From Streptomyces sp. NBC_01264 (GTDB lineage: Bacteria; Actinomycetota; Actinomycetes; Streptomycetales; Streptomycetaceae): a stretch of DNA of 64,000 nt. The stretch covers positions 62,001 through 126,000 of the forward strand of contig NZ_JAPEOX010000006.1 in NCBI RefSeq assembly GCF_026340675.1, given 5' to 3'. Below the pieces are notes generated by a model. The model ran no database searches, had not been told where the DNA came from, and saw only the letters and a list, made by a program, of their open reading frames with translations. Positions 18,701-26,949 of this stretch are shown here, one piece after another. Both the position numbers and the translations under genes were made by a program. Each line of letters begins with the position of its first letter. Positions within the stretch are counted from its first letter, which is position 1.

Positions 18701-20505
18701 TGCGCGAGACCGCGGAGACGGCAGCGACCCTGATCGCCGCGGCGGGCACGCCCCGGCGGACCGGCGCGGGACGGCAGGCCGGCGCGGGACAGTCGGCACC
18801 GTACCGTGCCGGGTCCGCGGGGCCGGCGAAGGCGCCGAACGGCGACGGCCCCCCCGGCCCCCCCGGCCCCCGGCACGAGAGCGTACGGGTCGACGTGGAC
18901 CGGATGCCGTACCTGCTCGACCACTGCTTCTTCCCACAGCGCCCCGGATGGCCGGACGTCGCCGACCGGTGGCCCGTGGTGCCCGCCACCACCATCGTGG
19001 CGCACCTGATGGCGGCGGCCGAACGTTCAGCACAGGGCCGCGTGGCCGTCGCGGTGCACGACGCGTGCTTCGACCGGTGGCTCACCGCCGCCCACCCCGT
19101 AGAAGTAGCCGTCGTCGTGACCCCGCAAGGGCCCGACCGGCTCTCGGTGTCGTTCGGCTCCGACGCCCGCGCGGTGGTGGAGCTCGCGGACCGCTACCCC
19201 CAGGCGCCTCCCGCACCGGAGCCCCCCGATTCCGCCTCCGAGCACGTACCCGAGCACACCGCAGAGCAGATCTACCGTGAGCGGTGGATGTTCCACGGCC
19301 CCGCGTACCAGGGCATGACCCGGTTGTCCGCGATCGGAGCCAGGCACGTGCGCGCCACGCTGACCACCCCGACCGCGCCGGGCGCCCTGCTGGACAACGT
19401 AGGCCAGGTACTCGGCTACTGGATCATGGCCACGCACGACGTCCGCACCGTGGTCTTCCCGGTGCGGATGCGGCACATGCGCTTCTACGGGCCGCACCCG
19501 GCCCCCGGCACCCTGGTGGAGTGCACCATCCGGATCGTGTCCCTCACCGACACCGTGCTCGAGGCGGACGCGGTACTCACCGTCTCCGGCCGCGTGTGGG
19601 CACAGCTCAGCGGCTGGCAGGACCGTCGCTTCGACAACGACCCCCACACCCGGCCCGTCGAGCGGTTCCCGGACCGCAACACCCTTTCCGCCGCCCGCCC
19701 CGGTGGCTGGTCCCTGGTGTACGAGCGCTGGCCCGACCTCGCCTCTCGCGAGCTGATCATGCGCAACGCGCTGGGCGGACCCGAACGCACCGCATACGCC
19801 GAACGGCCGCCCCGGGGCCGACGCCAGTGGCTGCTCGGCCGGATCGCGGCCAAGGACGCTGTACGCCGCCTGCTCTGGGAAGGCGGCGAAGGCCCCGTCT
19901 ACCCGGCCGAGCTCATCATCCGCAACGACGGATCGGGCCGACCCCATGTCACCGGGCGCCACGGCCGGGAGCTTCCGCCCCTGGAAGTGTCGATCGCCCA
20001 CCGCGCCGAAGCCGCCGTCGCCGTGGCCCGTCACCGGCCGCCTCACGCGAACGGGGCCCCCGGTACCGGTCCGGGCATCGACATCGAGGAGATCAGCGAG
20101 CCTGCCGAGGCTACCGTAGCCACCGCGCTCACGGCAGCCGAACGGGAACTGCTGGCCGCCCGGCAGGCATCGGGCGAGGGAACACCCGCGCTCTGGTTCA
20201 CCCGCTTCTGGGCGGCGAAGGAGGCCGCCGCCAAGGCCGAGGGCACCGGGTTCGCCGGCAGGCCGCGCGATTTCGAAGTGACCCGGGCGTGGGCGGACTG
20301 GCTGACCGTAGCCGTGCACCCACCCGGCACATCCGACACGCCCGGCGGCCCGAACACGCCGGCCCGCACGTACCGGGTGCGGTGCGGGCGGGTCGACAAC
20401 CCGCCCGGACTGCCGCCCCGCGCCTACGTCGTGGCATGGACCACCGGCCCGGAACCGGAAGACCCCGGGGCGGGCCCCAACAGAGACGAAAGGGACCAGA
20501 CGTGA
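15793..20505 (+). CDS. Second synthase subunit: KS-AT-DH-phosphopantetheinyl transferase
   Basis: 1570 aa, ATG two bases after the previous stop (stop and start separated by one G), so co-translated. KS is about 15-460 with Cys220, His358 and His402, all present. AT is about 580-880 with Ser665 (GHSVGE). A double-hotdog dehydratase is about 1030-1290 with His1044 (YLLDHCFF) and Asp1201 (LLDNVGQ). It is followed by a conserved linker ending in LLGRIAAKDAVRRLLW and a Sfp/AcpS-type phosphopantetheinyl transferase (GIDIEEI with Asp1430, WAAKEAAAK with Lys1476-Glu1477). DH joined to a transferase is the C-terminal layout of enediyne synthases. It has no ACP or KR, so it must work with the first subunit and the free ACP; the transferase can load both. 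Confidence 0.88.
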   Translation: MTLPAHGGAAHAPVAITGMAVLLPGAPDLETYWHNLSTGVDVISEVPPGRWDSEYYHPGSASEPAVADRVYCRRGGFVDAVAEVDVTRFGIMPHSVPGTEPDQLIALHVAASALTDAGGTERLPDRDRVGIVLGRGGYLTPGLVRLDQRVRTARQLVRTLGDLVPGLNAEQLEHVRAAFTDRLGASRPEDAIGLVPNLAASRVANRLDLRGPAYTVDAACASSLLAVDQAVAALASGRCDVMLAGGVHHCHDITLWSVFSQLRALSPSERIRPFHRNADGILIGEGTGVVVLKRLADAERDGDRVYAVIRGTGVSSDGRTSGLVNPDPAGQTRAVRAAWRAAGLDPADPGSLGLLEAHGTGTPAGDAAELATLREVFGVPRPRGTAPDGLPVIGSVKSMIGHAMPAAGIAGLVKAALAVHHGTLLPTLHCEDPHPALAATRFRPLTQAAPWVTGPGRPRRAAVNAFGFGGINAHVVLEQAPSASGSPAAASASPTAPTTHRATVNERERVLLLSAATPEALGALLDAPDPRTTRGAVAGGPARLGIVGPTPQRLALARRVVAQAQAWHGRNDVWFAPRPLLGEQGGRTAFLFPGLEGEFVPRIDDVADHFALPRPPLAAPDADGRVRAPGGGLGRHGLGVVAVGRLLDTALRRVGVVPDAVAGHSVGEWTAMAAGGLYEEEDVDALMTTLDPETVRAADLAYAAVGAHADRVTRALAGGGRPSVVLSHDNAPNQSMVCGPPKAVEAFAAELRAEGVLVRVLPFRSGFHTPMLEPCLGPFREASARMRIRTPHVPVWSGTTAAPFPADPAAIRALFVRHLLEPVRFRALTEALYEAGVRAFVQAGPGQLGSLVGDTLAGRDHLVVAANSPHRSGLAQLRRVTTALWTVGAETDPHVLDAPESGVAPCPSSGPAPSPAPDGARQRVRLDLGSALVHLPPDPALVTVLSRDPAAALGTATSASPVAAELTALLRETAETAATLIAAAGTPRRTGAGRQAGAGQSAPYRAGSAGPAKAPNGDGPPGPPGPRHESVRVDVDRMPYLLDHCFFPQRPGWPDVADRWPVVPATTIVAHLMAAAERSAQGRVAVAVHDACFDRWLTAAHPVEVAVVVTPQGPDRLSVSFGSDARAVVELADRYPQAPPAPEPPDSASEHVPEHTAEQIYRERWMFHGPAYQGMTRLSAIGARHVRATLTTPTAPGALLDNVGQVLGYWIMATHDVRTVVFPVRMRHMRFYGPHPAPGTLVECTIRIVSLTDTVLEADAVLTVSGRVWAQLSGWQDRRFDNDPHTRPVERFPDRNTLSAARPGGWSLVYERWPDLASRELIMRNALGGPERTAYAERPPRGRRQWLLGRIAAKDAVRRLLWEGGEGPVYPAELIIRNDGSGRPHVTGRHGRELPPLEVSIAHRAEAAVAVARHRPPHANGAPGTGPGIDIEEISEPAEATVATALTAAERELLAARQASGEGTPALWFTRFWAAKEAAAKAEGTGFAGRPRDFEVTRAWADWLTVAVHPPGTSDTPGGPNTPARTYRVRCGRVDNPPGLPPRAYVVAWTTGPEPEDPGAGPNRDERDQT

Positions 20506-20840
20506 CCACCACCCGGCCCAACGGCCCCACACCCGTTGGCTCCGCGCGCGCCGACGAGGCAGCGATCCTCACCGATCTGACCGCCATGATCGAAGAGGTC
20601 ATGGGTGAGTACGGGCTCGACGAAACCGAGATCACGAAGGAAACCCGGTTCGGCCGGGACCTCGAACTGGAGAGCATCGACCTGGTGATGCTCGCCGGCC
20701 TGCTGGAAGACCGCTACGGCCGCTCGGTGAATTTCGCCGAGTTCGTGGCTTCCATGGAGCTGGAGGAGATCATCGACCTCAGCGTGGGCAGGCTCGTCGA
20801 ACACGTCAGCGTGTGCCTGAAGGCCGCGGGACGGGACTGA
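20502..20840 (+). CDS. Stand-alone acyl carrier protein
   Basis: 112 aa. GTG start overlaps the preceding stop (GTGA), with GAAAGGGACC just upstream. Acidic four-helix ACP with the attachment site Ser58 in DLELESIDLVML. That motif is ordinary rather than the DSIKR type of the integral ACP, so it may serve the second KS or an off-loading step rather than chain extension. An N-terminal extension of about 25 residues is low complexity. It would be converted to the holo form by the transferase domain just upstream. Confidence 0.9.
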   Translation: MTTTRPNGPTPVGSARADEAAILTDLTAMIEEVMGEYGLDETEITKETRFGRDLELESIDLVMLAGLLEDRYGRSVNFAEFVASMELEEIIDLSVGRLVEHVSVCLKAAGRD

Positions 20841-20843
20841 GGC

Positions 20844-21677
20844 ATGACGATCGTAGACACCGGCGAGGTCCGGCTGCACGTCCAGCGTCTGGCCGCCTGC
20901 CCCGCTGGCACCGGAGCCTCTCCGGCGCCCGTCGTTGTGCTCCTCCACGGCCTCCTCACCGACAGCCTGGCCAGTTACTACTTCACCGTCGCCCCTGCCT
21001 TCGCGGCGGCCGGCCTGGACGTGGTCATGTACGACCACCGGGGCCACGGCCGCAGCGGGCAGCCGCGGCGGGGCTACACGCTCGGAGCGTTCGTCGACGA
21101 CCTGGACACCCTCTTGGACCGGCTCCACATCCGCACCCCGGTGCACTTGGTGGGCAACTCCTACGGCGGGACCGTGGCATTCGGTCACGCACTGCGCAGG
21201 CCGGAGCGGGTGGCCAGCATGGTGGTGATCGAGTCGGAACCGGCGACCGCGGCCTGGGCGGCCAAGCTCTCCGGGCTGCTGGAACGCGTCCGCCACGAGA
21301 TGAGTGTGAACGAGGACGCCGCACTGGACTGGATCGCCGCCCACCACGGCGGCCATACCGCCCGGCTGGCGAAGTCCGCCGGGAGGCTCGTTCGGGACAC
21401 CACCCTCGCCCGTGACATCCCGGGGAGCGCGGTACTGGACGACGACGACATCCGTGCGATCCACAGCCCGGTCCTCGCCCTCTACGGCGCCGACTCCGAC
21501 CTGGCCGCTCAGGCCCCCGCCATGCGCTCACTGCTGCCGCACTGCGTGACCGAACTGCTGCCGGGCCACCGGCACTCGGTCCTGGTGGAGGCTCCCCAGA
21601 GGGTGCGCGATCTCGTCCTCGACTGGGTCGGCCGGCACTCCCGGCCGTCCGTGGGTGCCCGGGCGCGTGCCCGGTGA
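20844..21677 (+). CDS. Alpha/beta hydrolase, possible chain-release enzyme
   Basis: 277 aa, starting 3 nt after the ACP stop. Alpha/beta-hydrolase signature: oxyanion-hole HGLL, YDHRGHGRSG, nucleophile Ser106 in GNSYGG, acidic residue in LYGADSD and His in PGHRHSVLVEAP. No signal peptide or membrane segment. Its place between the ACP and glycosyltransferase genes suggests it releases the product from the carrier protein or hydrolyses an ester, but the sequence alone does not fix the substrate. Confidence 0.82.
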   Translation: MTIVDTGEVRLHVQRLAACPAGTGASPAPVVVLLHGLLTDSLASYYFTVAPAFAAAGLDVVMYDHRGHGRSGQPRRGYTLGAFVDDLDTLLDRLHIRTPVHLVGNSYGGTVAFGHALRRPERVASMVVIESEPATAAWAAKLSGLLERVRHEMSVNEDAALDWIAAHHGGHTARLAKSAGRLVRDTTLARDIPGSAVLDDDDIRAIHSPVLALYGADSDLAAQAPAMRSLLPHCVTELLPGHRHSVLVEAPQRVRDLVLDWVGRHSRPSVGARARAR

Positions 21678-22876
21678 GCCGATTCCTCTTCGTGGTTCCG
21701 CCGCTGGTCGGACACATCAACCCGGCCGTGGGGGTCGCCGCCGTGCTCGCCGCCCGGGGTCACCAGGTGGCCTGGGCGGGCGATCCCGCACTCGTACGCC
21801 GTCTCGCGGGGCCGGACGCGACCGTCCACCCGTGCCCCCTGCCCGGGGCGGGGCGGAACCCGGGAATGGAGCCGGATGCCGCCCGGCCCGCCGATATTCG
21901 CGGGCCGGAGGCTCTGCGGTTCCTGTGGGAACGTTTCCTCGTCCCACTCGCCGAGGCGATGGCACCCGGCGTGAGGCAGGCGGCCGAAGCCGTCCGGCCG
22001 GACGTGGTCGTAGCCGATCAACAGGCGCTGGCCGGCGCCCTCGTCGCCGAGGACCTCAGGCTCACGTGGGCCACCTCCGCGACGACCTCGGCCGAGCTCA
22101 CGGACGCCCTGGCGTCGATGCCCCGGGTCGCCGCCTGGAACGAGACACTGCTGCGTGACCTGCGAGCCCGGATCGGTGATCCGGCGGCAAGCGGCGACCC
22201 GCGCTTCTCCCCGCACCTCGTCCTCGCCTTCAGCACGCCGGAGCTCGCGGGCCCGGCCGTGCGGGGCGGCGACCGGGTGCGCTGGGTCGGGCCGTCCCTG
22301 ACAGCCCGCCCCCTCAGCACCCCCTTCCCCTGGGAGCGGCTCGACCCACGACGCGCGCTGGTTCTGGTCACCCTGGGCACGGCCAACACCGATGTGGGGG
22401 CGCGCTTCCTGAACCGGGCCGCCCAGGCGCTGCGGGCCAGGGCCGACCGGGTGCAAGCCGTCATCGTCGACCCTGAGGGCACACTCGGCACGGGGCACGG
22501 GGCGGGGGACGTCATCGCCCTGCCGGTGGTACCCCAGCTGGAGCTTCTGGCACGCGCCAAGGCCGTCGTCTGCCACGGAGGGCACAACACCGTGTGCGAG
22601 GCACTTTGGCACGGGGTCCCCTTGGTCGTCGCACCCATCCGCGACGACCAGCCGGTCGTCGCCGCGCAGGTGGCCGGCGCCGGGGCAGCCGTACGGATCC
22701 GCTTCGGACGGGCCGGCGCGGACACGATCGGCGCGGCCGTCGACACCGTCCTGGACGACCCCCGCCCCCGGGCGGCGGCCCGAACGATCGCGCACGCCTT
22801 CCGCCGTTCCGGCGGCGCCCCGGCAGCCGCGACCCACCTGGAACGACTGGCCGACGGCCGGAAGGACGAGACGTGA
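21674..22876 (+). CDS. GT1-family (macrolide/MGT-type) glycosyltransferase
   Basis: 400 aa. GTG start overlaps the hydrolase stop by 4 nt. GT-B fold: the N-terminal half opens with RFLFVVPPLVGHINPAVGVA, whose His is the usual catalytic base. The C-terminal half has VTLGTANTD and the nucleotide-sugar motif HGGHNTVCEALWHGVPLVV...DDQPVVAAQV. Such enzymes move a sugar from an NDP donor to a small-molecule hydroxyl. No sugar-activation genes are in the window, so a housekeeping NDP-sugar is the likely donor. It probably decorates the product of the two synthases. Confidence 0.87.
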   Translation: MSRFLFVVPPLVGHINPAVGVAAVLAARGHQVAWAGDPALVRRLAGPDATVHPCPLPGAGRNPGMEPDAARPADIRGPEALRFLWERFLVPLAEAMAPGVRQAAEAVRPDVVVADQQALAGALVAEDLRLTWATSATTSAELTDALASMPRVAAWNETLLRDLRARIGDPAASGDPRFSPHLVLAFSTPELAGPAVRGGDRVRWVGPSLTARPLSTPFPWERLDPRRALVLVTLGTANTDVGARFLNRAAQALRARADRVQAVIVDPEGTLGTGHGAGDVIALPVVPQLELLARAKAVVCHGGHNTVCEALWHGVPLVVAPIRDDQPVVAAQVAGAGAAVRIRFGRAGADTIGAAVDTVLDDPRPRAAARTIAHAFRRSGGAPAAATHLERLADGRKDET

Positions 22877-24000
22877 GCTCCGGATCCCGCAAAGCCCGTA
22901 CGCTCCGGGTGGCCGCTCTGCGCACCGCCTACCAGGAGGAACTGGCCCACGGCACGGCCGTCTTCTTCGCCCCGCGCGTCCACCGGTGCCCCTGGTGCGG
23001 ATCGTCCCGGCTCGGCGGGCACCTGCACACCACCGACCTGTTCCAGCACAAGCCCGGCGTCTTCGTCCTCGACCGCTGCCACGACTGCGGGCACCTCTTC
23101 CAGAACCCCCGGCTGAACGAGCGCGGGCTCGCCTTCTACTACCGCGACTTCTACGACGGTCTCGGCGAGGAGCGGCTCGGCGGCGTGTTCGGCGGCCGCA
23201 CGGCTTCCTACCGCTCTCGGGCGCAGTCGGTACGGCCGCACCTCGCGGGAGCCGCCGAGTGGCTGGACGTCGGCACCGGCCACGGCCACTTCTGCGAGAG
23301 CGCCCGCGACGTCCTGCCGGCGGTGGCCTTCGACGGCCTGGACCGCTCCGACGGCGCGGAGATCGCCCAACGGGCCGGCCGGGTGCGCCGGGGCCACCGG
23401 GGGGCGTTCCCCGATCTGGCCGAGCGGATGCCCGGTTCGTACGACGTGGTGAGCATGTTCCACTACCTGGAGCACTGCACGGCACCCCAGCGCGAACTGG
23501 AGGCCGCCCGCACCGTCCTGAGACCGGGTGGACTGCTGGTCATCGACGTACCGGATCCCGAGAGCCGGTACGCGCAGCTCCTGGGCCGCTGGTGGCTGCC
23601 CTGGCTCCAGCCACAGCACCTGCACCTCGTGCCGGCGGCCAACCTGCGCCGCAGGCTGACCGAGACCGGCTTCACGGTCCTGGCCGAGGAGCACGCCGAG
23701 GCGCACGACGCGGTCGACCTGGTGGCCGCCGCGTGGGTCGCGCTGGACACGGTCGCCCCGCGGGAGGATTCGCCCTGGCTGGCCTCGCCACCCGGGGCCT
23801 GGAGCAGGGCGCTGCGTACCGTGGTGCTGCTCGCCGGGGTGCCGCTGCTGCTGGCGGCGACGTTGGTGGACCGGCTGGTCGCGGGGCCGCTCACCGGCCG
23901 GCTGCGGCTGGCGAACGCGTACCGCCTGATCGCCAGGCGCGACCCGGAAGACGGCCCGCATGGAGCCCAGAGGGCACGCGAAGGAACGCCCTGCTGCTGA
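22873..24000 (+). CDS. Zinc-ribbon SAM-dependent methyltransferase with C-terminal membrane segment
   Basis: 375 aa. GTG start overlaps the glycosyltransferase stop by 4 nt, so I take 22873 rather than the longer upstream frame. Order: zinc ribbon (CPWCG...CHDCG, about residues 37-75), Rossmann methyltransferase with glycine motif LDVGTGHGHF, FHYLEHC and RPGGLLVIDVPDPES, then a hydrophobic segment near 315-335 (VVLLAGVPLLLAATLV) suggesting a membrane anchor. Ribbon-bearing methyltransferases often act on sugars or lipid-linked substrates. Last gene of the operon; IS debris begins about 50 bp downstream, so a former downstream gene may have been lost. Confidence 0.83.
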   Translation: MSSGSRKARTLRVAALRTAYQEELAHGTAVFFAPRVHRCPWCGSSRLGGHLHTTDLFQHKPGVFVLDRCHDCGHLFQNPRLNERGLAFYYRDFYDGLGEERLGGVFGGRTASYRSRAQSVRPHLAGAAEWLDVGTGHGHFCESARDVLPAVAFDGLDRSDGAEIAQRAGRVRRGHRGAFPDLAERMPGSYDVVSMFHYLEHCTAPQRELEAARTVLRPGGLLVIDVPDPESRYAQLLGRWWLPWLQPQHLHLVPAANLRRRLTETGFTVLAEEHAEAHDAVDLVAAAWVALDTVAPREDSPWLASPPGAWSRALRTVVLLAGVPLLLAATLVDRLVAGPLTGRLRLANAYRLIARRDPEDGPHGAQRAREGTPCC

Positions 24001-24049
24001 TCTTCTGGATGCCACCGGACGTCAGTGAGCAGGACGAGACGTACAAAGC

Positions 24050-24262
24050 CTTTACAGCGCGGTCCGGCCCGGCCGGATGCACGACCAGACCGCCGTGCGC
24101 ACCGAAGGCATCGCCGAGCAGTTCCGCCAGCACCCGAAAGTGAAGGCCGAGGTCGAGGAGGGCTACCGCGGACTGTCGAACGAGTTCCTCGACCAGGTCA
24201 GCGCCCCGCCGAGGAAGCCGAAGGACGACGCCCCGCTGGGCGAGTATCACGCTTGGCGTGAG
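24050..24262 (+). mobile_element. IS5-type (DDE_Tnp_4) transposase fragment
   Basis: The frame from about 24059 reads ...GRMHDQTAVRTEGIAEQFRQHPKVKAEVEEGYRGLSNEF...PLGEYHAWREQ. This is the middle of a common Streptomyces IS5-group transposase, ending before the Glu-containing segment. It is cut off on the right by the IS110-type element. Confidence 0.7.
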
Positions 24263-24749
24263 CAGGGTGCTGATGCCCCTTTGGATGTCAGGCGGTTGGG
24301 GCGGGGGTTGCCGGTTCGGTGGGCTTCGTGGTGGGGATGAGGTGTCGGTAGATCTCTCGTGCGATGAAGCGTTTGAGGCATCGGATGATCTCGCGGCGTG
24401 TCTTGCCTTCGGTGAGGCGTCGTTGCAGGGAGTGCTGGGTGCGTGGGTCCCAGCGGAGGCGGGAGAGGGCGGCGCGGTAGAGGGCGGCGTTGGCTTGGCG
24501 GTCGCCGCCGCGGTTGAGTCTGCGGCGTTGGGTCTTGCCGGAGGGCTGTTCGACGGGGCTGACTCCGCACAAAGCGGCGAAGGCGGCCTTGCTGGTGAGG
24601 CGCTCGGGGTTGTCTCCGGCGGTGATGAGCAGGGCGGCGGCGCTGTCCGGGCCGATTCCACGCACGTCGAGCAGGCCGGGACGGCTGGCCTTCACGGCCC
24701 GGGCTATCTGTTTGACCAGGTCGTCTATCTCCTCGGTCAGATGCTGGAT

Positions 24750-26125
24750 CAGGGCTTGATCAAGTTCCGTGGGTGTCCGGATCGTGGGTGATGCCCAGGA
24801 TGCCGAGTGCTCGTTGCGGTTCGTGGCGGATGGCTCGGGTGGTCTTGGCGATGTTGGCGGCGCCGAGGGTTTTCAGGGCGCCGATGGCGAGGTTGCGGAG
24901 AGTTGCCATCGCGCGGGGTGCGGTTCGGGTGTGGACGGTGGAGGCGTCCTCGGCGAAAGTGACGTCCCTGGTGTGGTGCGAGGAGTTCTCGATGCCCCAG
25001 TGCCCGCGGATTGCGGCGGCCAGGTCGGCTGGGGTGGCTTGGTGGGCGTCGAGGCTGGTGACGGCGTAGACGCTCTCCCGGGTCTCGCGCTGGCCGGTCT
25101 GCTTGCGGCGCCGGTGGATGCGGATGGCCAGGCGGGCGTGGGGAAAAGCGATCCCGCCGAGTTGGTCGGGGACGGCGCAGGTCTTGACCGAGCGGGACTC
25201 GCGCCTGCCGTGCCCGGTGGCGGAGGCGGTGTGCTGGATGGAGATGTCCCGCCACGGCAGGGATGCGAGCTGGCGGTGAGCCGTCGGCTGGTTGGTCTTG
25301 ATCACGGCGATGTAGTGGGCCTTCTTGGTCTCGACCAGCCAGGTGATGTTCGCTCGGACCGAGTGGAGGGCGTCGAAGGTGACGACGGTGCCGGCCAGGT
25401 CCAGCGGTGTCAGAAGCGGTTGGAAGTGTGTGGTCTCGTTCGTCTTCGCGCCGACCTCCACCTGGGCGATGGTGACGACGGTGCCGTGTGTGACCGCGGA
25501 GAGCAGGTGTCGGCGCTTCGCGGTGAGACGGGCTGATCCCTTGAGTGCTTTGCCGTCGACAGCGATCACACGCAGCCGCTCCGACGCCGAGGGTGGTGTC
25601 CGGGTGGGCTCGGTGGCAGCACGGTGCCGGTCGGCCAGGTAGGCGCCCACCGCCCGGTCCAGCACATCGCCGTCGACAGCCCCCAGCACGCGACCGATCG
25701 TGGCCGGCGACGGGGCGCGCCGCCATCCGAGCAGGTGACGGCGGATACCGATCACTGTCAGGAGTGTGTCCGAGGCGCGCTGGCCCCACTCGGCGAGCTC
25801 GTCGATGCTCCTGGCTCCCGAGACGACCGCGCAGGCACACACCAGCAGGACCGCGGTCAGTGAGTACCAGCGGCCCCGCAGTGAGCGCGGATCGGGCACT
25901 GCATCGAAGTAGGGGCGCAGATCAGCGACCCGGTCAGCGTCCAGCGGACCCAGCCTCACAAGCACAGCCGGGACGGGAGAAGATATGGCAGCAGGCACGG
26001 GCCACCTCATGATCAACGGGCGTAGACACCCAAATGATCACGAAGCCCGCGCCTGCTCCTCTAACCACCCCAACCCGCCACAACACCGACCGGCTCGCAC
26101 GACCCCGGAACTTGCAACCGCCCTG
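24750..26125 (-). mobile_element. ISAs1-family element, copy 2
   Basis: 1376 bp, ends CAGGGCTTGATCAAGTTCC and CAGGGCGGTTGCAAGTTCC as inverted repeats, flanked by a 9-bp direct repeat ATGCTGGAT (24741-24749 and 26126-26134). Same length as copy 3. Confidence 0.94.
24760..26010 (-). CDS. ISAs1-family transposase, copy 2 (intact)
   Basis: 416 aa from the ATG at 26010; a TTG two codons upstream is possible, and no clear ribosome site is seen. N-terminal ISAs1-associated domain (YFDAVPDPRSLRGRWYSL), then the DDE core with the family motif VIAVDGKALKGS, VTFDALHS (second Asp) and RGHWGIENSSHHTRDVTFAED (Glu region). Identical in translation to copy 3. Likely active, and able to mobilise all three copies. 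Confidence 0.93.
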   Translation of the reverse strand: MRWPVPAAISSPVPAVLVRLGPLDADRVADLRPYFDAVPDPRSLRGRWYSLTAVLLVCACAVVSGARSIDELAEWGQRASDTLLTVIGIRRHLLGWRRAPSPATIGRVLGAVDGDVLDRAVGAYLADRHRAATEPTRTPPSASERLRVIAVDGKALKGSARLTAKRRHLLSAVTHGTVVTIAQVEVGAKTNETTHFQPLLTPLDLAGTVVTFDALHSVRANITWLVETKKAHYIAVIKTNQPTAHRQLASLPWRDISIQHTASATGHGRRESRSVKTCAVPDQLGGIAFPHARLAIRIHRRRKQTGQRETRESVYAVTSLDAHQATPADLAAAIRGHWGIENSSHHTRDVTFAEDASTVHTRTAPRAMATLRNLAIGALKTLGAANIAKTTRAIRHEPQRALGILGITHDPDTHGT

Positions 26126-26616
26126 ATGCTGGATGCGGCGGGCGAGCAGCTGCAGGGTGTGGCGGGCGGCGCCTGGAGGGCCGTCGTCGAGTCGGGCGCA
26201 GTGTTTGATCAGGTGGGCCTCGGCATCGACCGCGTGGGTCTTGCCGTGGCGGCGCCGGGCGGCCTTGTCGGGCTGGTTGACCTCGGTCACCGATGTCCTC
26301 GGCGTTCAGGTGGCGGGCCAGTGCCTTGCCGTAGGAGCCGGTGCATTCCACCCCGGCCCGTCGAAGCGTGCCGAAGGAGCGTGCCCAGGTGGTGAGTTGG
26401 CGGTAGCCCGCGGCTGTGGCGCGGAAGTCGCGGCGGTCCAGCGTGGCGCCGAGGACCGTGACGAGGGCCGCCGCGTGGACGTCCTTGTGCGTGTCCACGC
26501 CGAGCAGTACCTGTTCGGCGGGTCGGTCGGGGGTGTGACACGGCGTGGTTGGCTGCGGGATGCTGGGCACGGCTGCTGGTCTCCTGATCGCCTAGGGGAA
26601 CGGTGGCCGTCGCCGA

Positions 26617-26850
26617 CGAGCCCCGCACGGCCTGACACGCCACCGACAACGTGACAGCGCCGCTCCTCCTCCACCTCGCGGAAGGAGAGCGGGAAACGGA
26701 AGTACAGCCACACACAGTGCGAAATGATCTCCACCGGGTAGCGGTGATTCTTGTACGACGGCACCACAGACGACACGAACCCCACCCCACCCCGGAAGAC
26801 CCCAACCCGAAGATCGTCCCAGACGCCCGGACAACGTGACAGCACCCCAC
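26617..26850 (-). mobile_element. IS6-family fragment, 5' end
   Basis: The right-hand boundary carries the IS6 terminal repeat (GACAACGTGACAGCACC near 26830-26847). Reading left gives SSVVPSYKNHRYPVEIISHCVWLYFRFPLSFREVEE, the start of the IS6 transposase, then an abrupt end at the IS110 boundary. Non-functional. Confidence 0.8.
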
Positions 26851-26854
26851 CTTG

Positions 26855-26946
26855 GTGACGGTCCTCCCGGACGAGCGGACCAGCGCGACCGCGTCCCGCT
26901 TGAACTCCTCCGAGTACCGCCTGCTGCCGTTGCTCTTACTTCCCAC
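26855..26946 (-). pseudogene. IS3-family OrfA fragment
   Basis: GTG at 26946 followed by GSKSNGSRRYSEEFKRDAVALV, the start of the helix-turn-helix OrfA of IS3 elements. It is cut after about 31 codons by the IS6 fragment. Confidence 0.75.
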
Positions 26947-26949
26947 CTG

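Larger units (their letters stand above)
24288..26570 (-). pseudogene. IS110-family transposase, interrupted, frameshifted and internally deleted
   Basis: The 5' part (from 26570) shows the DEDD N-terminal domain (LLGVDTHKDVHAAALV...GVECTGSYGKALARHL). Near 26285 it changes frame to ARRRHGKTHAVDAEAH, then jumps early to QLLARRIQHLTEEIDDLVKQ, so much of the central region is missing. The 3' part (24749 to 24288) has the C-terminal helix-hairpin and Ser-containing domain (GIGPDSAAALLITAG...FAALCGVSPVEQ...RGGDRQANAALY). ISAs1 copy 2 sits between QLLARRIQH and LTEEID. Confidence 0.88.
24263..26615 (-). mobile_element. IS110-family element interrupted by ISAs1
   Basis: Contains the two halves of one IS110 transposase on either side of ISAs1 copy 2 and truncates the IS5-type fragment on its left and an IS6 fragment on its right. 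Outer boundaries are inferred from where the neighbouring IS sequences stop. IS110 elements lack long inverted repeats. Confidence 0.7.

Noticed and set aside
8676..20840. Calling the locus an enediyne cluster
   Set aside because: The DH-transferase C-terminus is similar, but the enediyne companion genes (thioesterase E10, unbL/U/V-type cassette) are absent and the domains are split over two proteins with FMN domains added.
21509..23485. Long minus-strand frames under the glycosyltransferase and methyltransferase
   Set aside because: Arg/Gly/Pro-rich text with no domain; the plus-strand genes have intact motifs and overlapping start/stop codons.
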